This document shows positions 1 through 12,146 of a DNA stretch of 64,000 nt, one piece after another. The notes under the pieces were generated by a model that searched no databases, had not been told where the DNA came from, and worked only from the letters and a program-made list of their open reading frames with translations. A program made the translations under genes and the position numbers. The first letter of the stretch is position 1, and every line of letters begins with the position of its first letter. This DNA is from Engraulis encrasicolus (Eukaryota > Chordata > Actinopteri > Clupeiformes > Engraulidae), in contig NC_085873.1 of NCBI RefSeq assembly GCF_034702125.1, positions 45,375,115 through 45,439,114 of the forward strand, read 5' to 3'.

Positions 1-167
1 TAGAAGCTCATCAAAGTGCACTGAAAACTACACACTGTTGTAGTCATGGTAGTAGCGTGGCACTATTTACTCCATTTCCCATGAGCATGTGGGCCGTTGT
101 CTGAAGATTCTAGAAGGTCTTTGTGACGCTCAAAGGAGGAATAAGGTGGGGAAATCAACAGCATGGC

Positions 168-331
<164 letters not shown>

Positions 332-495
332 AAATATGTGTTTTTTGAGAGCTAGCTGAAAGACAGGAATAAGGGGGAGAAATAAAAAATAACAGTGCTC
401 ATCACGTAGCCTGTTTTAAAACCATTTCTTTTTTTAAATCTTCTTCAAACTTTTTACCCTGTCTCTCTGTCTCAAAGTGGAAGCAGGAAGCTTAA

Positions 496-854
496 AGGGA
501 CACTGTGTGAGAGTTTTTGTTATTTATTTCCAGAATTCATGCTGCCCATTCACTAATGTTACCTTTTTCATGAATACTTACCACCAGCATCAAATTCTAA
601 GAATTCATTATGACTGGAAAAATTGCTCTTTTCATACATGAAAAGGGGGATCTTCTCCATGGTCCGCCATTTTGAATTTCCAAAAATAGACATTTTTAGC
701 TGCAAAAATGACTGTACTTGGACCATAATAGAAAATATTTGTTTATTACTTAGTAAACTTTCATATAAAGATCAAATTTGGCAATAGGCAGCCCAGTTTC
801 AATGAGCAGCATAGTTGCAGTACCTTTTTTGACCATTTCCTGCACAGTGTCCCT
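496..854. mobile_element. TTAA-flanked MITE, 359 bp
   Basis: The ends are inverted (AGGGACACTGTG at the left, CACAGTGTCCCT at the right) and both sides are flanked by TTAA (492-495 and 855-858). There is no open frame. TTAA target sites are used by piggyBac and Kolobok transposases, so this is probably a non-autonomous derivative of one of these. Confidence 0.75.
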
Positions 855-858
855 TTAA

Positions 859-1840
859 GAATGATGAAGACAATAATAGAGGAAAATACACGTAACTTGG
901 GCTAAATTTGGAACAACAGAAATTAAATATATGAATTGCCATTTAGAGTGAGACAAAAGTTGATACTGAGAAGGATTTTGTTATCATTTACAAGTCCATA
1001 TACTGTATCAGGAGAGTGTAGGCCTATATGTATGAATTGATTTTTCTTATATTTTAGGAAATACACAGCCTAAGTATTACCTGTGGTCATGTACAGAAGG
1101 CGGATAGAACATTATGTCAAAGTGAGAGTGTTTATGTGTTCATCAGTGTTTATAGTAGGCTATATCACGAAAGTGAGTACACCCCTCACAGTTTTTGCAG
1201 ATTTGTGAGTATATCTTTTCATAAGAAAGCATTACAGAAATTTCACTTTGGCACAATGATTAGTGACCTTTTAACAACATATTTCACCGCTTAAATTTCT
1301 TCTTCACTCAGAAAAAAACGAAATACAGCCATTAATGTTTGAACTTGTACTCACAAAAGTGAGTACACCCCAGATCAAAATCCGGTTTAGATTAAAAACA
1401 TATACTGTATGTGTTTGAGCTTGTGTGTGTGCGCGCACGCATGCGCATCGATTTTAAAAGGACTTTTTTTCCCAAGGTGAGGACATTTACTTAAACGAGA
1501 TGACTAAGAGTACTCCTAACAGCAGCTCTGTTTCAGTGTAGAGGGGAGAACTGCCCAAGGCAATGACAGACAAGACAACAAAGGCGTATTGTACGTGTTT
1601 TTAAAAAAAACATTTATTACATTATTTCTTCATTGTCCTTTAAACTATTCAGCTATTTTTGTAAAACTCTTGTCAGTGAGGCCCCTCATGGTGAAATCTG
1701 ACCCACCGCTTTAATCACAAATAATGATAATCTGCTCACTATGTTGCCTCCCTTGTTTTCTATTGGCAATTGATGAGTTATTATGGTTGTGTGATTGCAT
1801 GTGTTTGTGCTATACCAGCCAGAGATTCAGAATAAACACA

Positions 1841-1847
<7 letters not shown>
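859..1847. other. Non-coding stretch with a possible Tc1-like fragment
   Basis: No gene is visible. Two direct copies of AAGTGAGTACACCCC (about 1171 and 1359) are of a kind seen in Tc1/mariner termini, so 1160-1400 may be a degraded element. An alternating purine-pyrimidine patch (GTGTGTGCGCGCACGCATGCG) lies near 1425-1445. Confidence 0.4.
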
Positions 1848-1871
<24 letters not shown>

Positions 1872-1913
1872 CGTCAAAAACACACACACACACAAAGCAT
1901 GTTTTTGCTCTTG

Positions 1914-1945
<32 letters not shown>

Positions 1946-2003
1946 TTCTCTCTCTCACTCACTCACTCACTCACACACACACACACTCACTCACTCACTC
2001 ACA

Positions 2004-2085
<82 letters not shown>
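1848..2085. repeat. Compound microsatellite (CA)n-(CT)n-(CACT)n-(CA)n
   Basis: CA runs at 1848-1871 and about 2006-2085 enclose a CT-rich run (1915-1953) and TCAC/CACT tetranucleotide steps (1953-2003). The open frames through this stretch are repeat artefacts. Confidence 0.95.
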
Positions 2086-2086
<1 letters not shown>

Positions 2087-2192
2087 ATGTTGTTTCTCCA
2101 ATTCAGAGATTCAGAGTCTGGCCCACTGTCTTGCTGTTCTAAGCTAGAAAATCCATTAGCAAATACTGGGAACTGTACACCTTCCTCTATCC

Positions 2193-2503
2193 CAGTGATT
2201 CTCAAAGTGTGGTCCGGGGACCACTGGGGGTCCGCGACAGTGCTCAGGTGGTCCGCGAGGGGATTTCTACTTTTCCAAGACTAGCTAGAAGTAGGCTATA
2301 TATGTGACACAGTTACAAAGCTAAACATAGCTGAAGTATTATTTTCACCACAAAAAGGCAGGCTTGTAATGTGAATACATTCCATTGAAATTAACAGTGT
2401 CAAATAAGCACCCTTCAACTGTCAATTCAGTTCACAGGTGGTTCCTGAACATTTGCAGGGGGGACAAAGTGGTCCTCAGCATGAAAAAGTTTGAGAAACA
2501 CTG
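2193..2503. mobile_element. hAT-type MITE with exact 8-bp target duplication
   Basis: The element starts CAGTGATTCTCAAAGTGTGG and ends with the inverse (AAAGTTTGAGAAACACTG). It is flanked by the exact 8-bp direct repeat CTCTATCC (2185-2192 and 2504-2511). A CAGTG terminus and 8-bp duplication are typical of hAT elements. At 311 bp it has no coding capacity. Confidence 0.88.
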
Positions 2504-2511
2504 CTCTATCC

Positions 2512-3775
2512 TCTAGTCTCTGTTTGTCAGGGACTTTTAGCGTACATTATAGTGGGCTATGTGACATCTAACAGACAATGTTATTTACAGTGACAAGGAC
2601 GACATAAATAAGCTAAAAATGTGTAGAGGAATTTAATGAATGGGATGCCATTTGTAGTAAATGCACTTGGTATTTGTGTAGGCCTTTTTCTCCAAAGACA
2701 TTTGTCATCTGTGGTAGGCCTAAGTGCTGTAGGCCTACAGTATATTGGCCAAGTACTTGGATGGCAGTTTGAATGTACTGCAAAAGTCCCAGACAAGTAT
2801 GAATGTATAAAATATATTTCTGTTATGCTTAATAGTGTGATCTGCGAGACGTGAATACATTTATGCTCTTTCCAACATTTAAGTAGTAGTGGTGTTAAAT
2901 GGAAGTTAATTTATGTAGGTCGATCGGTTCATTTGAAATAATGATGCTGAACTTTTGTAGCTTATAGGCTACATCCTATTTTAATAGACAGCACATTTTC
3001 TCTAAAATAGATTATTGGAAAGTTCTTGCATATAGAACAGTTTATTAGCTGAATACCTGGAAAGATGCCTCACAAGCTCTGCAGGGAAATGTTGGGAGAC
3101 TTCACAAGGTTCACAAAAATGCCATCAGATTTGCTTTGCAGACGGGTTGATGAAAACATCAGTCGGTTGCTGATTGTTAAAATACTGACCCGGGTAACAC
3201 TATACGTTTTGACAAGCTAACATAACAAATTGTGATTAAAAAACTAAAAAAAATATGTGGCAAAGCAGCAGCCAGATATATACAGTACAGGCCAAAAGTG
3301 TAGACTCAACTTGCATTCTCTTTATTTTCCTGGATTTTCATTGTGTGTTTCCATGCAGGGCATCACAAATGTTCTGGATTACATGGAGAATTACAACAAA
3401 ACGAGGCCTTCTTTTGTTTACTTTTTAAAAGATGTGGACTTTTATTTTAAAACAATATGTGCCGCTCCAAACAAAAAAGCAATCAAAACTGTAAACTTAT
3501 GTAAAAAATTCAAAATTGTGTACTAGATGTGTATATTTGTTCTGTCTCATACCCCTGGCGTAGATGTTTCGTTTCCCTGTCTGTTTCTATGTCTCTGTAC
3601 TTGTCTGTTTTCTAATAATAAAAAAAAAAACATGGAGAATTACATGCTTACCAAAAAAGCTGTTGTCCAACAGTAACGTCAGCTATTTATCCACCTGACA
3701 TCAACACGGCACAACTGATGGCCGCACACTTTTCAATAAGCTTATTGTTTTGTCTATTTTCAAATAAAAATGCAC
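2512..3775. other. Non-coding stretch, possible Tc1 fragment and retroelement tail
   Basis: No supported gene. The string TACAGTACAGGCCAAAAGTG near 3280 resembles a Tc1-like terminus. A+T-rich sequence with an A run at 3619-3630 precedes the hammerhead-like motif and may belong to the same degraded retroelement. Confidence 0.35.
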
Positions 3776-3814
3776 ACTTCCTGACGAAGGCTTCATGCCG
3801 AAACGCGTTGAAGT
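3776..3814 (+). ncRNA. Hammerhead-ribozyme-like motif (Penelope-type candidate)
   Basis: The segment reads ACTTC, then the conserved core CTGACGA (3781-3787), a stem GGC-TTCAT-GCC (3789-3799), the second core GAAA (3800-3803), the palindrome ACGCGT and finally GAAGT. The outer ACTTC and GAAGT are exact complements (5-bp helix I) and cleavage would fall after T3809. Penelope-like retroelements are known to carry minimal hammerheads with a very short helix III that work as dimers, and the palindromic ACGCGT fits this. One extra A (3788) between the core and stem II departs from the strict consensus, so activity is uncertain. No reverse transcriptase is visible nearby. Confidence 0.5.
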
Positions 3815-5081
3815 ATTTTAATCATGCTATGCCCAACAAAATAAAGGCATTTTAATTACAAAGAAGATGAGTGCCTTGGTATTTCTCAAACTTTTTTGAA
3901 ATCAACCAAGCCTGTCACCAAAGAGCACCATCTTAAAAAACTAGACAGTTCCAGGAAGCACTCCAACTGGACTTCATTCTGAAGCTTATTTTTATTTCAA
4001 ATAAAAATGCCCAGTCAGTCATGTCAATCATAATTGAACATTTAAGTCCTCCAATAACTCGCTAGAATTGTAGAACTAGAATTTTGAGTCCTAAGTTAGT
4101 CCTAGTTTTACAAACATTTCACAGACATTTTCTTGATCTGATATTGAGTCATAGTCAATTACTTGGCGAGGTCAAACCTGTGTTGGAGGGAATGTGGCAG
4201 GGTTTTTCACTTTTACTTTTTGTATCATTATCAGATCAAGACAATTTCTCTGGCTTTGCATGTATCAATTAAAATGGACTCGACTGACTGGGTATTTTTA
4301 CTTGAAAACAGAAAAATAAGATGATTGAAACATGTGGGGCCCTTAGTTCTGCGGTGTTATCGCTGTTTGGCAGTTTTTGATATTTTTTTTCTTTTTTTTG
4401 TTATGCACATAATTATACATGTGTTCATTCAGTTTTGATGCCCTTCCTGAAAATGTACTAAGTTCTGTAAATAGCCACAACAAGAAAGAGAATTAATTAA
4501 ATGAGAAGGCCTGTACTGTAAAATATCCTGTGGAGACGCACAGGCTAGCAAGCGGAAAACCCAACTTACCGTATAAGCATAGAGGCTTCAGTATCTAGGG
4601 TTCCTAAGCTTGTTTTATGGGAATTGGTTTGTACTGTAGGTGACGAAGTTTAGCTCTCTCCATTTGACTTCTATACAGACGTCTGGGGTGAAAACTCCTC
4701 CCACTTCTGGTTCACTTGTCATGGTCCTTTCATAAAATTAATTTAAAATTATTCAGCTAACTTCACAACATACTTGATTTGGTATAAGCAACAGTCACTG
4801 AAGAGATTCCTGTTGTTTCAGAAATATATTTCTTGGTATTTTATGTGGAAATTGAGTCAATGTCACCCATACATCTCTATGAATTTCTAACGATGTCGAG
4901 CTATTTTCACCCCAGCCGCCACCCCCCCCCCGGAGCAACCGATCCCTGGAAGTTAACATGGTTATGAACTCTCTAGCTACTGGAGCCTCTATGATACAAA
5001 GCACCAATTCTGTTCATGAAAGCTTCAATATGTTCTCACCTCCAAAGAGATTTCCAAGGACAGTTGGCAGTGAATACAGTA
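3815..5081. other. Non-coding stretch
   Basis: A+T-rich DNA with no recognisable gene. It holds a C homopolymer near 4922-4931 and ends at the fold-back element. Confidence 0.5.
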
Positions 5082-6402
5082 TACACTCGCCTCCAAAAGA
5101 GTTGTCGCCTATCCATCTGGTTGGAATAACAGCTAATAACCTGACTTTCAATTAATCACTTGGCTTCAGAAGTCACTCATATGAAAGCTACAACCCTCCC
5201 GAATGAAAATGTATGTACAAAAATAAATTTCATGCACCAACGAAAGATTGACCCTTTATTGAACACAGACAGGGCAGATTTTCACAAGACAAAAGTTTTG
5301 TCGCCTATCGAACATAATGTGAAAATGAGCAGATAAGTCACTTCAAAACACTTCAAATACGCAGATTGGGTGTCATACTTAATCACTGAATCACTCTCAC
5401 CTCTCCAGAAAATCAACTTTGGCCTTAGGTGTATGTTTAGGGTCATTGTAATCATGGAAAGCAACACAATGAAAATCAATGGAGTTCAATGAGAGATGGT
5501 GACATACTCGCTATTCGTAGAGCAATACATGTTTAACTTCATGATTTAATCAATGATAAAAGCCCTCAAACACCTGCAGCATGCATGCAGCTCCTCATAA
5601 GAGCTGTATCTGTACCATGTTTCACTTTATGCACCATTTCTCTTTTTTCATATTCTTCATCTCCAACACCATATAGTTTTGATGCTATCAGTTCTAAAAT
5701 GGTTGATCTTGGGATCTTGACTTCAGAGTATGAGTCCCATTAGCCTTCATTTTTGTCAGAATTAGGCCTGACATACTCTTGGCTGGCTTTTTTGAGACAG
5801 GACAGTGGGAGAGACTTCTTTGGTGTTAAAGGTGAAGAATTTGGAAAAAAATACATGGTGCCTAAAGTCAAACATGGGAGGGATACAGCTCTTATGTGGA
5901 TCTGCATGCATGCTGCTGGTGTGTGAGGGCTTTTATCATTGATTACATCATGAAGTTAAAAATGTATTGCTCTACTAATAGCAAATATGTCACCATCTCT
6001 CATTGAACTCCATTGATTTTCATTGTGTTGCTTTCCATGATTACAATGACCCTAAACATACACCTAAGGCCAAAGTTGATTTTCTGGAGAGGTGTGAGTG
6101 AATCAGTGATTAAGTATTAAACCCGATCTGCGTATTTGAAGTGTTTTGAAGTGACTTATCTGCTCATTTTCACATTATGTTCGATAGGCGACAAAACTTT
6201 TGTCTTGTCAAAATCTGCCCTGTCTGTGTTCATTAAAGGGTCAATCTTTCTTTGGTGCATGAAATTTATTTTTGTACATTCATTTTCATTCGAGAGGGTT
6301 GTAGCTTTCATATGAGTGACTTCTGAAGCCAAGTGATTAATTGAAAGTCAGGTTATTAGCCAAACAGATGGGTAGGCGACAACTCTTTTTGAGGCGAGTG
6401 TA
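5082..6402. mobile_element. Fold-back element (Tc1/mariner-like), 1.32 kb
   Basis: The left end TACACTCGCCTCCAAAAGAG is matched by the inverse at the right end (about 6380-6402). The arms are roughly 0.55 kb and highly similar along their length. They share the ATGAAAATCAATGGAGTTCA block and the CATGCATGC block, around a unique core of about 0.2 kb (5640-5850). The TA at both termini fits Tc1/mariner target duplication. No intact transposase remains. Confidence 0.75.
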
Positions 6403-6727
6403 TAGCTTTGACAGCCAAGTTTGGATAGATGGTAAAAGGTACTGGGCGCCGAGCCAGCTCTGCTGTAATCGCACACAGAGCAAAAGCCACCCAGGAACAA
6501 GAGTGGGAGTGCAAGAGGAAGAGCAAGACTAACTATCCGATAGAGCAGGGCTATTCAATCGGTGGCGCGAGGGCCAAATGCGGCCCATACGCAGTCCACA
6601 TGCGGCCCGGACGCGGCCCCCAAATGTCACAGTATACTTTTCGGTTTTGATACTGCAATACAACACATGATTTTCTTGTGAATCTCCAGCTTGTCCAGCT
6701 TATATTCACATTCAATGTGGATAGGTT
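6403..6727. other. Unassigned sequence with a hAT-like end
   Basis: Near 6545 CAGGGCTATTCAATCGGTGG is followed by repeated GCGGCCC triplet-like steps, as in 5' ends of some fish hAT elements that start CAGGG. The element would be split by the TTAA MITE that follows. I see no gene. Confidence 0.3.
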
Positions 6728-6731
6728 TTAA

Positions 6732-7047
6732 AGTGATACTGCCCCATTTTTGGAAATAAGCTTATTTTACACCCTAGAGTAAAATAATAGGGTTTTACCG
6801 TTCTCCTATACTTTCAACAGTTCTCTGGGTACGGCAGTGCAAATTTTACCTCCAAGCTAGCAGTTAACATTGAGTCCTATGAGACCAGTTAGCCGCCAGC
6901 TGGTCTCATAGGACTCAATGTTAACTGCTAGCATGGAGGTAAAATTTGCACTGCCATACTCAGAGAACGGTTGAAAGTACAGGAGAAGGGTAAAACTCAA
7001 GGGGATGTGTAATATGAGCTTATTTCCAGAAATGGGACAGTATCACT
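6732..7047. mobile_element. Palindromic TTAA-flanked MITE, 316 bp
   Basis: The ends AGTGATACTG / CAGTATCACT are inverted and flanked by TTAA on both sides (6728-6731 and 7048-7051). The whole element is nearly one hairpin. The central arms share CATAGGACTCAATGTTAACT and its complement, separated by only about 15 bases near 6895. Confidence 0.85.
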
Positions 7048-7051
7048 TTAA

Positions 7052-8272
7052 ACACTCGGGCATATCGTTGCATGTGTGGTGGTAAAGAAGTGAGTTTTAC
7101 AAAAAAAGTAGGGTTGGGCAAACATGAAAATCACTTTCTGTGATTAATCGCGATGAATCGCATAGCGCGCGAAACCCAAAAATAATAATAATAAATAAAA
7201 TAAATAATAAATAAAATAAAAATATTTTATAAATTAATAAAATAAAATAATTAATAATAATTTGCATATGTACTGTGTAGATAACCTATGTAGGTCTAAT
7301 ATAATATTCCACAATGGAAATGTAGGCTATTTGCCAACCTATCAGTCTAAATTATATAGTAGACTATATGCCTATCCAATGTAGGCCTACTAATGAAACA
7401 AATTATTGCATACAATATTACACTAGGGCTATTTAAGATTGTAGGCTACTGAAACTGATATATTAGAAATTAGAAACTCAAATTAGGATGGTCTACATGG
7501 GCCTACAAGAAGAAAAAAAAACTTGTCACTTAAAAAAACAGGCAACAGGCAGGCGTGCGTCTGTGAGATATGTCCCGCCTTCTCTCACTGTCAAAGACTG
7601 CCACCTTCTCTCTTGGGCTATCTGTCGCTATTATTTAAGGTGTTTCAGCGACTAGAAACTAATTGACTGTCTGTTGGCATTGACAGCAATTACATCTTTC
7701 AAAACAATAACGTTGACATGACTAACACTATCTTAAATGCTGACGAGGTTGCCGATGTCGCGAAATCATACCATGTTGATGCAGCGTAGCCTAGTATGCA
7801 CGAGCAGCGCCATGTAGAAACCAAAACGTTGCGTGAGGAATGTAATATCTCGCTGTCCACTTTTTGATCAGGGCTTGATCCTGAGTGAGCGAAACACCTG
7901 GCCTCGGCTCCTCTACGCTCTTTTTGAGTTCTTTCAGTGAGACTGACAAGGCAAAGTCATATCTAGTTTGATCACACTCAGGCTAGTGCGCGCGCACACG
8001 CACACACACAGTAATTTTATTCTCTTTCTCGAAATTTATCAGCAAAAAAAAAAAAAAAAGGCCCGTTTGGCCTTAACAGGCTGGGATGACAGAAACACAC
8101 GCGCACACACAGACGAAATGAGTGGACCACTTTTTATTCTTTTTTTTCTCCTTCAAGTAAGTTGATGCTAACAGTCCTTTTAGACATCAAAAGATCTGGC
8201 TACAGGTTGTTTTCATAAAAAAAAAACTCTTGCTTTGATTTGTTGACTAAAAACACACAAATACACGTACAC
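7052..8272. other. Non-coding stretch
   Basis: A TAGGGTTGGGCAAACATG patch near 7107 followed by TTAATCGCGATGAATCGCAT resembles the end of a fish hAT-type repeat. It is followed by a (TAAA)n-rich segment (7180-7260) and a short A run at 8046-8059. No intact gene. Confidence 0.35.
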
Positions 8273-9354
8273 CGCATTTCACATTATTACGCAAATGACA
8301 TTTTTTGCCGTTTTCCTAAATAATCAATAGAAATGACAGTCGTCATAATTTTCAAGTAATCGGCCATTAGAGTACAATTCAAAAGTTTTTGAATGAACCT
8401 TCCAATGATAACGGTATTTTTTTAAATAACAAAAAACTTAAAATGCCCAAAATGCTCTGTTCCAAATTATTACGCAAAACAGTTTTGTAGTGTTGTAATA
8501 CAAATTTCTTTCTTTTTTTCCCATTTACATCAAAACAGTTGGCATTTGGTACCTTCTAAATTACATTTCGATGTTCAAAACTTGGTCATAAGCTGTAACT
8601 GGAATGCTGCGTTTAACATTGAAGTCAATGGCAGGGCATTGCATGGGAGTTATGGAAGCCTAGATATCCTTGATGCTTTGCTCTCAGCTGTTTTTGTTTG
8701 TTTGGTCTGGTGACCCACACTTCACTCTTCAATATACCCGTAGATTTCCATGCCACGTGTAGGTGCTTTGGAGGTGATGACATTCTAACTCACCAGACAT
8801 AGCATCCCATTCATTTTCAATGGGGTTTTATGTCTGGTGCGTTAGAATGTCATCACCTCAAAAGCACCTAAACGTGGCATGGAAATCTACGGGTATATTG
8901 AAGAGTGAAGTGTGGGTCACCAGACCAAACAAACAAAAACAGCTGAGAGCAAAGCATCAAGGATATCTGGGCTTCCATAACTCCCATGCAATGCCCTACC
9001 ATTGACTTCAATGTTAATCGCAGCATTCCAGTTACTAAGACAAAGAGCTTATCACCAATATTGAACATTGAAATGTAATTTAGAAGGTACCAAATTCCAA
9101 CTGTTTTGAGGTAAATGGGAAAAAAAGAAAGAAATTTGGATTACAACACTACAAAACTATTTTGCGTAATAATGTGGAGCATTTAAAGTTTTTTATTATT
9201 TAAAAAGATACCGTTATCATTGGAAGGTTCATTCAAAAACTTTTAAATTGTACTCTAATGGCTGATGACATGAAAATTGAAAACGACTGTCATTTGTATT
9301 GATTATTTGGGGAAACAGCGAAAAATGTCATTTGCATAATAATGTGGAATGCTG
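8273..9354. mobile_element. 1.08-kb near-perfect palindrome (fold-back element)
   Basis: The left end GCATTTCACATTATTACGCA pairs with the right end (about 9333-9353), and the two arms of about 540 bp stay complementary up to a centre near 8812-8822 (CATTCATTTTCAATGGGGTT). Long open frames on both strands at 8820-9068 are mirror images across the palindrome and are not genes. A half copy of the inner arm occurs at 20280-20520, which shows that this is a dispersed family. Confidence 0.85.
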
Positions 9355-9682
9355 TGTAAGTGCCAGCATATGTAAACTTTATGCATCACCACCACTATTG
9401 CCGCCGCTACGTATGAGCACACTCAAGACCATTTTTTTAACATTCATTTATACACAATTTATTCATTTGATTTCTTTACTCTCTTCATGCTGTTGTCTGT
9501 GTTGCCTGTCTTCTCACTCACTAACTCACCTTTCTCGATTGCCTCACGGTGTCTCCTCACTATCTTGCTCATTTTGAAGTGTTCTCGGCGATCGCACCAT
9601 TTCTCGCCTCCGAAGCAGCTCAGCGCATCAAGTCTACCTTTTATCTCTCAAGCTTCCGGAACAATCTCCGCACAAGGGGATT

Positions 9683-9683
<1 letters not shown>

Positions 9684-9775
<92 letters not shown>
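9684..9775. repeat. (CA)n microsatellite
   Basis: About 92 bases of pure CA. The flanks (9355-9683 and 9776-10746) hold no supportable gene. Confidence 0.97.
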
Positions 9776-9777
<2 letters not shown>

Positions 9778-10746
9778 AATTGAGCTGGGGGGATTCAAGT
9801 AGCCCACTAATTGAGAGGCAGTTGAGTAGAGCAGGACGGGGAGGTGGAGGGGTGTGGGGTAAAAAATTCTGTACAGTGTTTTTTTTTTGTTGCTTTTGTG
9901 CTTTATTTTTGATATAGGCCCAGGAGCCAAATATACCCCTCAGGATGTTTTTTGTTTACTTTTTTTTCATTATGATTTCCTGTTAGCCTATACCCTGGGC
10001 CATAACGAATTGATAGGGACCACTCCAACTCGGCCCTGTTTGGTCTCAGGGCCCAAAAAAAACACATTTTAAGGAAAATCTGCAGGCGAAATTATATAGC
10101 TGTAAATATTAAGGCACTGCTAGTCCTAGAATCCTGTACATTTACATGGGTCATCCTGTCACATTAGAGAATCAACCTGAAAAATGTTTCTGGGCTTGGG
10201 ATTTTTTTTTCTTCAAAAGATCATCTTCCAAAAAGCCCCAAAAATGCTTGTCCGCTTGACAAATTGTCTTCAAATTTGATCATTTTCAACTCTGTTATGA
10301 TATGCATTAGTCCCTCAAATGTAAATTAAAAACTACCCAAGTTCAGGGTGACCTTTCTAGCTAGAGTACAGCTATGTCCAAAGTTATTCACAATAGCCTA
10401 TCCAAAAATAGTAGCCTACTGGCAGACATTCAGTTACTTTCAGGCATTACCATTTCATATGGGACTTTGAACATCAATTTTACATGAACCATATTTTTAA
10501 GTGTTTGACCTTGACTTTAAAATGCAATGATTGAAGGTAGTAAGTGAATAGCATCAAAAGTATCTAATGTTTCGGCACCAACGTGGAACCAACTGCTGAA
10601 AAAGGTAAGGTGTACTCCTAATCTGGAATGTTTTCGCTTAATTACCTTAGGTCAGTCGTCTCAGAGTATTTTTCTACAGGGGCCAAATTATGTTGCGCAA
10701 GTGAGGCTGTGGGCCAAATCAACAACCCAACCCAATGAGAAACAAG
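9776..10746. other. Non-coding stretch
   Basis: No gene recognised. GGGGCCAAATTATGTTGCGC near 10680 followed by GTGGGCCAAATCAACA resembles a hAT-type end. Confidence 0.35.
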
Positions 10747-10880
10747 TCAGGGGTGAATTTCTCAAAACCAAAGTTGCTTACTACATTAGCTACTTCGTTG
10801 CTTTCAATGCATTTTCCCATTGGCAACTACCGAAGTTGCTAACAGGCTAACAACTTCCCTTTTGATAAACTCACCCCTGA
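10747..10880. mobile_element. Short inverted-repeat MITE, copy 1
   Basis: The 134-bp unit begins TCAGGGGTGAATTTCTCAAA and ends with its imperfect inverse (TTTGATAAACTCACCCCTGA). Inside, GTTGCTTACTACATTAGCTA and related GTTGC/GCAAC steps form the hairpin. A near-identical copy lies about 0.3 kb downstream. Confidence 0.7.
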
Positions 10881-11052
10881 TCTAGACAGAGAACAGATTG
10901 TTGCTTGTCCATTTTCCCATCTTGTCAACGTTTGTTAGGAGACTGTTGGCTTAAGATCTAAGTCTGTGAATGCTTTGGAGACCCACAGAAGTTTTAGTGA
11001 TCGAAGATCTCACACATTTATATTTGTTCTGACTCAAGAGTGCACTCTGATC

Positions 11053-11184
11053 TGGGGTGAATTTCTCAAAACCAAAGTTGCTTACTACATTAGCTACTTC
11101 GTTGCTTTCAATGCATTTTCCCATTGGCAACTACCGAAGTTGCTAACAGGCTAACAACTTCCCTTTTGAGAAACTCACCACTGA
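11053..11184. mobile_element. Short inverted-repeat MITE, copy 2
   Basis: It is nearly identical in its inner part to the copy at 10747-10880. It ends GAGAAACTCACCACTGA where the other copy has GATAAACTCACCCCTGA, so the two termini have diverged slightly. The two copies are in the same orientation. Confidence 0.7.
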
Positions 11185-11496
11185 TTGTGATTGCAGCTCC
11201 TTACACGCACCTGGAAAAAACAGCTGGCCTGGAAGCTGCAGAAGGTAAGGTGTGACACCTCTAGTGAGGAATGTTTCCATCATTTAACAGCTGGTCAAAA
11301 TTAGGCCAGTGCATGTTTTGCGTATCATCTTTGTGTATGAAATGTGTACACATTTTAAATTGCAGTTAAGTTGGCGTTAAGGTAGGAATGAGACCTTAAT
11401 TAAAAATGTGTTGTCCTCCCAATGTTGTTGCAGTGTCTTAAATAAATTTGGTCAGAGATCAAGTGGAAGCAATAATCACCTTGAGTCCGTGTGTTT

Positions 11497-11584
11497 GTGC
11501 TCGATTTATAACTGGTAACTGGAGGTTTACGGCACTCCGCTTTGCGTCGTTCCCCACTCCCCATACTGATTATAAATCGAGCAC
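11497..11584. repeat. Terminal hairpin, 88 bp
   Basis: GTGCTCGATTTATAA and its exact inverse TTATAAATCGAGCAC enclose a GC-richer core. It may be a small inserted MITE. The flanks 11185-11496 and 11585-12081 show no gene. Confidence 0.6.
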
Positions 11585-12146
11585 TAACGGCCTCTCGTGG
11601 GTTATTACTTGATTGAGGATAGGTGGTGACAATGCTGTGAATTGATATTTGTAAACTCTATTACACTTTGAGAATTAATTTCAAATAACACCACTTTACA
11701 ATTATCTAAATTGTGTGGTTTTTTTTCTTTTTTTCTGGGACACCCCATAGTAGCTGATGGTTGTGCTGACTAAGTGCTGTGAGTCCTGCCTGTCTGTTAC
11801 ACCCTCCTTCACAATTAATAAAGTAAATATTTTCTCTATGTTAAGTTGCTGCTCAAGCAAGGCTCTACCATGCCATGCAGGGTCTATGGAAGAAGAGTAC
11901 AGATCCTAACAAGGAGGTGGTGGCACAGTTGCTCGATCTTGAATTTGAAGCCAGGAGGGCCTTCATCGATTCTGATGCAGTCAAAGAAGACCGACATGAC
12001 ATCATGCACAGATAGTAAATTACCTTACACTTAGGCCAAACTTTACCCAAAGTTTCATACAGGTTTTTAGTTTTATTTACAGCCACATACCAGGGATCAT
12101 GGATCAGTTTGAGTACATCAGGATACTGAAAGAAGTCATGCTGCCA

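Noticed and set aside
8820..9068. Paired frames on opposite strands
   Set aside because: They are mirror images across the 1.08-kb palindrome.
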